17,159 nucleotides of DNA from Anaerolineales bacterium (GTDB lineage: Bacteria; Chloroflexota; Anaerolineae; Epilineales; JAANWY01): contig JAANWY010000368.1 of assembly GCA_018263655.1 (NCBI GenBank), forward strand, positions 1 through 17,159. The letters run 5' to 3'. The translations under genes were made by a program, and so were the position numbers. Below the pieces are notes generated by a model. It had not been told where the DNA came from. It saw nothing but the letters and a program-made list of their open reading frames with translations, and made no database searches. Position 1 is the first letter of the stretch, and each line of letters begins with the position of its first letter. This document shows, piece after piece, positions 13,425 through 17,159 of the stretch.

Positions 13425-15452
13425 TTACGTCACCGGCTCAAGTTGCTCCGGGTGGGCCGCCAAACTCAGGTACTCCTCTCGCAACAGATCATCCTCGCCT
13501 ACCCCGAAATGCTCGAGCAAATCGCCAATGAGTACGGCCTTACGCTCGGCGTCCTGCGCGCTCCAGGTGCGGCTTTTGACCTCCACAAAAGCGCCGGGGA
13601 TCGAGGGACGCACAACGCGATCGATATTGACACTGAACTCGGTGTTGCTATAGCGCACGTGGAAACGCCGGCGTTCCTTGTGAACCTGCCACTCCTCATC
13701 GGGATCAAAGTACTCGCGGTAGAAGCGCAGACTGCGGTTGGCCAGGGCGTCGAAGCGGGAACGCGACAGCACGACAGAGTTGGCATACTCGCGTTCCTTG
13801 GTCTCATTGGTCAGCGTCAGTCGGTATATCACTTCCTCGACCTGATCCTCCGGGACAGGCTCCATGTTGTCGCGGACCAAAACTTCGTCCTCGCGGTAGC
13901 GTATCCGGCTGGCCCACTTATCGTGGAAGATGAAGTACGTATCGTACTGCCGGCGCTGACTCGACTTGCCGATGGCGAAGTCGGGGCCGGCCAGCGTCTC
14001 CTCAATCCGTCGGACTACCTCCTCTGACATGTGAACCTTAACCTGTACCTCGTAGGTCTCCTTACGTGCCAGCCCACCAATGGTGACCAGCTTGCGCAGC
14101 ACGCTTTCCTCGCGCTCGACCAGGAAAGCATCAATCCGTCGCGCCACGTCTTGCGCTTGGGCCATCAGTGACTGCCGGTCCAGTGTTAGCAACTCGCGCT
14201 CCCGCATCAGCCAACCACCGTCGCACATGGCGTGTACGACGTCAGCGCCCTTCGATGCATAGACCAACTGTGAGTAGATTAGCTCCTCATCACGCCGGAA
14301 GTTAGGTGAGTTGTGCACAGTGTCCAAGTCCACAACGATCACATCGGCCCGCTTGCCCGGCTCCAGCGACCCGATTAGGGAGTCGAGGTACAGCGCGCGG
14401 GCGCCCATGATGGTCGCCATCTCCAACGCCTGGCGCGCCGGCAAGGCCGTCGGATCGAGCGTCACGCCCTTGGCCAGGAACGCCGCCAGCCGCAGCTCCT
14501 CGAACATGTCGAGATCATTGTTGCTGGCCACGCCGTCCGTGCCGATACCGATATTCAGTCCCAGCTCTAGCATGTGGGCCACCGGCGCGAAGCCGCTGGC
14601 AAGCTTGAGGTTGCTGGTGGGGTTGTGCACGATGCTGGTGTTGTGCCGTTGGAGCGTGAGCAACTCGTCCTCGCTGAGATGCACACAGTGCATAGCAATC
14701 GTCTTCGGATCCAACACGCCGTGCTGCTTGATCCACGGCACCGGCGACATGCCGACGGTTTCCCGCATTTCGTCAACTTCGGTGTCAGTCTCGGCTACAT
14801 GGATTTGTAATGGTATGTCGAACTCGAGGGCAAGAGCTGAGGCTGTCCGGAGCAAATCGGGCGTCGCCGTGTAGGGCGCGTGGGGTGCGACCGAAGGTAC
14901 GATTAAGCGGTGATCCTTCCAACGCTGGACAAAGTCGCGGGTGCGCGCCAGGCTTTCGTCGTAGCTCTGGGCATCAGGCGCGGGGAACTTGAGGATCGTC
15001 TGTCCGCACACCGCGCGGAGGCCGGCCCGGGCCGTGGCATCGGCGATGGCCTCCTCGTGGTAGTACATGTCGGCGAAACACGTCGTGCCGCTGCGGATCA
15101 TCTCCGCACAAGCCAATTGGGTGCCCAGCCAACAGAAGTCGGGGCGCACGAACTCGCGCTCGACGGGCATCATGTAGCCCATGAGCCAGACGTCCAGTCG
15201 CAAGTCGTCGGCCAGGCCGCGCAGCAGGGACATTGGCACGTGGGTGTGGGCGTTGATCAGGCCGGGCATGACGGCTTTGCCGCTGCAATCGACGACCTCA
15301 GCAGCTACGAAGCTGGCCTCGATCTCGTCCACCGGCCCGACAGCCACGATCTCGCCGTCGTGAACGACGACGGCGCCTGGATCGAAAATGGTGAAGCCGG
15401 CGTCCATCGTAAGAACAGCACCGCCGGCGAGGATTGTGTCTACTGTTTCCAT
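13425..15452 (-). CDS. Amidohydrolase (SAH/MTA-deaminase-like) fused to a CYTH-like domain
   Basis: This 675-aa two-part protein starts at ATG with gagga upstream. Residues 1-440 are a metal-dependent amidohydrolase of the TRZ/ATZ, S-adenosylhomocysteine/MTA deaminase branch. Motifs are GLINAHTHVPMSLLRG (His69, His71), PHAPYT (His191), QIHVAETDTE (His218, Glu221), MHCVHLSEDE (His255) and GTDGVASNNDLDMFEE (Asp306). Amine release from a purine- or pterin-like ring is the likely chemistry. Residues about 465-655 look like a CYTH (triphosphate tunnel) domain. There is YEVQVKV (468-472, E-x-Q-x-K in place of ExExK), RIRYRED, YRLTLTNETKE, FSVNIDRVVRP and FVEVKSRTWSAQDAERKAVL. The usual deaminase ends near 430-450 aa, so the extra 230 residues are a real fusion within one open frame. 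The CYTH call is from pattern only. Confidence 0.85.
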   Translation of the reverse strand: METVDTILAGGAVLTMDAGFTIFDPGAVVVHDGEIVAVGPVDEIEASFVAAEVVDCSGKAVMPGLINAHTHVPMSLLRGLADDLRLDVWLMGYMMPVEREFVRPDFCWLGTQLACAEMIRSGTTCFADMYYHEEAIADATARAGLRAVCGQTILKFPAPDAQSYDESLARTRDFVQRWKDHRLIVPSVAPHAPYTATPDLLRTASALALEFDIPLQIHVAETDTEVDEMRETVGMSPVPWIKQHGVLDPKTIAMHCVHLSEDELLTLQRHNTSIVHNPTSNLKLASGFAPVAHMLELGLNIGIGTDGVASNNDLDMFEELRLAAFLAKGVTLDPTALPARQALEMATIMGARALYLDSLIGSLEPGKRADVIVVDLDTVHNSPNFRRDEELIYSQLVYASKGADVVHAMCDGGWLMRERELLTLDRQSLMAQAQDVARRIDAFLVEREESVLRKLVTIGGLARKETYEVQVKVHMSEEVVRRIEETLAGPDFAIGKSSQRRQYDTYFIFHDKWASRIRYREDEVLVRDNMEPVPEDQVEEVIYRLTLTNETKEREYANSVVLSRSRFDALANRSLRFYREYFDPDEEWQVHKERRRFHVRYSNTEFSVNIDRVVRPSIPGAFVEVKSRTWSAQDAERKAVLIGDLLEHFGVGEDDLLREEYLSLAAHPEQLEPVT

Positions 15453-15490
15453 TTATCGTCCTCACTGTCTATCTAGCAAGGTTCTAGCTC

Positions 15491-15582
15491 CAATACCTTT
15501 CAAATAACGGTTGAGGAGTGAGCACGCCCACGTGCGAACGGCATCTGGGGATGCCTGCCTCCTCTGATTTGAAAGGTATTGA
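15491..15582. mobile_element. 92-bp miniature element with two internal hairpins in the amidohydrolase leader
   Basis: Perfect 15-bp terminal inverted repeats caatacctttcaaat (15491-15505) and atttgaaaggtattg (15567-15581) enclose gaggag/ctcctc and two hairpins, gcacgcccacgtgc (15522-15535) and gcatctggggatgc (15541-15554). Flanks ttctagctc (15482-15490) and ttccagctc (15583-15591) match at 8 of 9, like a decayed target duplication. It lies 38 bp upstream of the amidohydrolase start and downstream of its predicted promoter. Confidence 0.72.
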
Positions 15583-15644
15583 TTCCAGCTCGCCACCCCA
15601 ATGCATCAACTCAAGCATTTTGCACACGTTCACAGACGCTAACC

Positions 15645-15673
15645 ATCATAACACAAGTGCCCGGTCACGTCAA
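15645..15673 (-). promoter_or_regulatory. Strong sigma70-type promoter for the amidohydrolase gene set
   Basis: On the minus strand TTGACG (15668-15673) and TATGAT (15645-15650) are spaced by exactly 17 nt, each one base from consensus. Directly below the -10 is GTTAGCG, identical to the half-site of the LacI operator at 10956-10981. The leader to the ATG would be about 185 nt and includes the miniature element at 15491-15582. Confidence 0.65.
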
Positions 15674-15690
15674 ATGGCCCAACGCAGGCT

Positions 15691-15868
15691 CAGCAATTCT
15701 AATTATGGCACGAAATCGGGTGCTGGCCGTGCAAGAAGCATGGCTGAGGCCCCTCCCGAGCCCGATGAGGGGTAGGCGCCAGCCGTATCGAAGTGTGCTT
15801 CTTGTGCGGCCAGCACGCTTCGATACGCTTACTACTCAGCATGCTGGCCGCCATAATCAGAATTGCTG
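15691..15868. repeat. 178-bp nested inverted-repeat element
   Basis: The terminal arms cagcaattctaattatggc (15691-15709) and gccataatcagaattgctg (15850-15868) match at 18 of 19. Within them gtgctggccgtgcaagaagca (15720-15740) is matched by its near reverse complement at 15796-15816 (19 of 21), and cgtatcgaag/cttcgatacg (15784-15793, 15818-15827) forms another hairpin. The first nine bases, cagcaattc, also start the right-hand end of the 10821-10942 element. No clear target duplication was seen. It is probably a miniature mobile element, non-coding. Confidence 0.65.
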
Positions 15869-16468
15869 CGGCCAGCTCAACAATGCGAGACTCAGTGGAA
15901 CCAATTTTCGAGGAGCGAGGCACGCCTACGTGCCGAACGGAGCCGCATCATTGATGCGGCCATCGATGCCTTTGGGCACGTCGACGTCCTTATCAATAGT
16001 GCCGCGATTTTCGAGGCCGGCGATTTTATGCGCACCGACGAGGCCAACTGGGACCGTCACTTCGACATCAACCTCAAGGCCCCCTTCCTGCTGAGCCAGG
16101 CCTTCGCCAAGCAGATACCGGAGGAGGATAGGGCCAGCAAGATCATCAACATCACTGATTGGCGCGGGCTCCGGCCTGGCACTGACCACGTGGCCTACAC
16201 ACTCACAAAATCCGCCCTGCTGACGCTGACCGAGATTATGGCCCAGGCACTGGCACCCCGCATCACTGTCAATGCTCTGGCTCTGGGTGCCATTCTGCCA
16301 CCGCCAGGCGCCGATGAGGGTTATATGGACAGGCTAGCGAAGACGATCCCGATGCGTCGCACCGGCTCGCCGGCCGATGCCGTCGCAGCTATGATGATGC
16401 TCCTGGAAGGCTCAGAGTTCATCACCGGTACTACAGTTGTTATTGATGGCGGCGAACACCTTGATTAG
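15863..16468 (+). pseudogene. 5'-truncated short-chain dehydrogenase/reductase (pteridine-reductase-like)
   Basis: From about residue 28 of this 201-codon frame the sequence is a good SDR: RIIDAAIDAFGHVDVLINSA (NNAG equivalent), NITDWRGLRP, catalytic Tyr112 and Lys116 in VAYTLTKSALL, ITVNALALGAILPP, and the C-terminal ITGTTVVIDGGEH. The Asp after NIT and the TLTKSALL helix recall pteridine/dihydrofolate-type reductases. The first 65-80 residues expected, including the TGxxxGxG cofactor-binding turn, are absent in every frame. They are replaced by repeat DNA that ends at 15940. Residues before about 28 are repeat-derived, and no ribosome-binding site supports the upstream ATG. The product should not bind NAD(P)H. 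It lies 36 bp before folB, a typical pterin-pathway neighbour. Confidence 0.75.
15910..15940. repeat. Diverged copy of the core of the 15491-15582 element
   Basis: The stretch beginning gaggagcgaggcacgcctac and ending cgaacgg (15910-15940) aligns with 15513-15541 at about 27 of 31 positions and carries the hairpin ggcacg/cgtgcc (15919-15934). It stops where recognisable dehydrogenase coding sequence begins, so it marks a rearrangement junction. Confidence 0.6.
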
Positions 16469-16504
16469 TCGGGCAGCAGGCGACTAATCAGAAAGGGCAT
16501 AACC

Positions 16505-16888
16505 TTGACCGGCACTCTGGACAAAATTCGCATCCGTGACTTGGTGGTACGCGCCATCGTTGGCGTTAATCCCGATGAGCGGGCAAACCGTCAGGATGTG
16601 CTTATCAATCTAACGCTTTATCTCGATACACGCCGGGCCGGCCAGTCGGACAAAATCGCGGGTACCGTGAACTATCGGACCGTCACCCGGCGCGTTATCC
16701 AGCATGTCGAGGCCTCAAACTACTATCTGGTCGAGGCGCTGGCCAGCAACATTGCGCGCATCATTTTGGCTGAGTTTCCCGTCGAGCGCGTTCGGGTGAG
16801 CGTGGAGAAGCCAGGTGCCCTTCGTGCCGCGCGTTCAGTAGGGGTGGAAATTGAGCGGGAGCGTGAAGGAGCGGGGGAGCGGGGGTGA
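16505..16888 (+). CDS. folB: Dihydroneopterin aldolase
   Basis: This 127-aa cytosolic enzyme of folate synthesis converts 7,8-dihydroneopterin to 6-hydroxymethyl-dihydropterin and glycolaldehyde. The sequence has the family path: IRIRDLVVRAIVGVNPDERA (Glu in the GVNPDE turn), QDVLINLTLYLDTRRAG, VNYRTVTRRV (Tyr), LVEALASNIARIIL, and VSVEKPGALRAARSVGVEIE (catalytic Lys in VEKPGAL). The length fits FolB (about 115-125 aa). The start is TTG at 16505 with gaaaggg 7-10 nt upstream; no better ATG exists. It is downstream of the truncated dehydrogenase. The usual partner folK does not follow; a tandem repeat array does. Confidence 0.92.
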   Translation: MTGTLDKIRIRDLVVRAIVGVNPDERANRQDVLINLTLYLDTRRAGQSDKIAGTVNYRTVTRRVIQHVEASNYYLVEALASNIARIILAEFPVERVRVSVEKPGALRAARSVGVEIEREREGAGERG

Positions 16889-16993
16889 AGTTTCCTTGCT
16901 CTGAAGGCCGTGGTCGTCCAGCGCTTGAGAGATCTCGGAGAAGCTCATGTCCTGAACGTAGTAACGGATGATTGGGATCTTGTGGGACATCCC
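16889..16993 (-). pseudogene. Possible fragment of a DUF1670-like DNA-binding protein
   Basis: On the minus strand GMSHKIPIIRYYVQDMSFSE followed by ISQAL reads as a helix-turn-helix-type segment. It recalls the GxSHKxxIVxLYL...EIAR stretch of DUF1670 proteins, from memory only. The frame has no proper start or end: upstream it runs into the 44-bp tandem array and downstream it passes into the antisense of folB. Probably a gene remnant; low certainty. Confidence 0.3.
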
Positions 16994-17011
16994 GCTTGAT
17001 TTTTTGGAAAA

Positions 17012-17159
17012 GTCCCGTTGATTCTTCCTCAAAGTCAAGTTAATTTTGGGGCAAAGTCCCGTTGATTCTTCCCCAAAGTCAAGTTAATTTTGGGGCAAAG
17101 TCCCGTTGATTCTTCCCCAAAGTCAAGTTAATTTTGGGGCAAAGTCCCGTTGATTCTTC
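17012..17159. repeat. 44-bp tandem repeat array running off the window
   Basis: Units start at 17012, 17056, 17100 and 17144 (the last one cut by the window edge). Copies are nearly identical; the first has cctc where the others have cccc. Each unit splits into two 22-bp halves, cccgttgattcttccccaaa plus gt and caagttaattttggggcaaa plus gt, which match at 14 of 22. The array therefore seems to have grown from a 22-bp unit. The ccccaaa and tttgggg parts can pair. A degenerate half-unit lies just before (from about 16991). There are no variable spacers, so it is not CRISPR. Confidence 0.9.

Noticed and set aside
15499..15863. A coding start for the dehydrogenase in the upstream 400 bp
   Set aside because: None of the plus frames there encodes a Rossmann TGxxxGxG segment; the region is repeat DNA.
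17012..17159. CRISPR array
   Set aside because: The whole 44-bp unit repeats without variable spacers and no cas gene is present.

Overview
The window looks like part of a Chloroflexota (Anaerolineae/Caldilineae-like) chromosome, and this assignment is inference. The supporting signs are a solute-binding lipoprotein with a long Ala/Pro/Glu-rich linker after the lipobox, an oligopeptide-type ABC operon whose OppC subunit has a very large first extracytoplasmic loop, a DUF5678 plus retropepsin-like gene pair, a PIN/UPF0175-like toxin-antitoxin pair, and many small structured intergenic repeats. No rRNA, tRNA or CRISPR array was seen.

Layout, read on the minus strand from right to left. Positions 15452-11079 hold an amidohydrolase with a CYTH-like C-terminal domain, a pyrimidine-nucleoside (thymidine-type) phosphorylase and a TIM-barrel epimerase closely resembling 5-keto-L-gluconate epimerase. 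A good sigma70-type promoter lies at 15645-15673. Next is a LacI-family regulator (10798-9797) with its own promoter and a strong palindromic operator at 10956-10981. It is followed by an ABC import operon: binding protein (9420-7393), permeases B (6102-5113) and C (5109-3853), ATPases D (2542-1496) and F (1239-193). This operon is interrupted three times: by a DUF5678/retropepsin pair between binding protein and permease B, by a toxin-antitoxin pair between permease C and ATPase D, and by a nested inverted-repeat element between D and F. The toxin has an in-frame TAG at a predicted catalytic position, while its antitoxin is intact.

On the plus strand at the right end are a 5'-truncated short-chain dehydrogenase (pteridine-reductase-like, Rossmann nucleotide-binding start missing), folB, and a 44-bp tandem array that runs off the window. 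A possible fragment of a DUF1670-like gene faces folB.

The most unusual layer is the intergenic DNA. At least three compact elements (92-122 bp) share one architecture: terminal inverted repeats enclosing two adjacent hairpins, flanked by 8-9 bp direct repeats that look like target-site duplications. Their sequences differ. Two of them sit between a recognisable promoter and its gene, in the untranslated leader. Several larger nested inverted repeats occur elsewhere. The LacI promoter and the amidohydrolase promoter share the same GTTAGCG half-site just downstream of the -10 box, which suggests that one regulator controls both.
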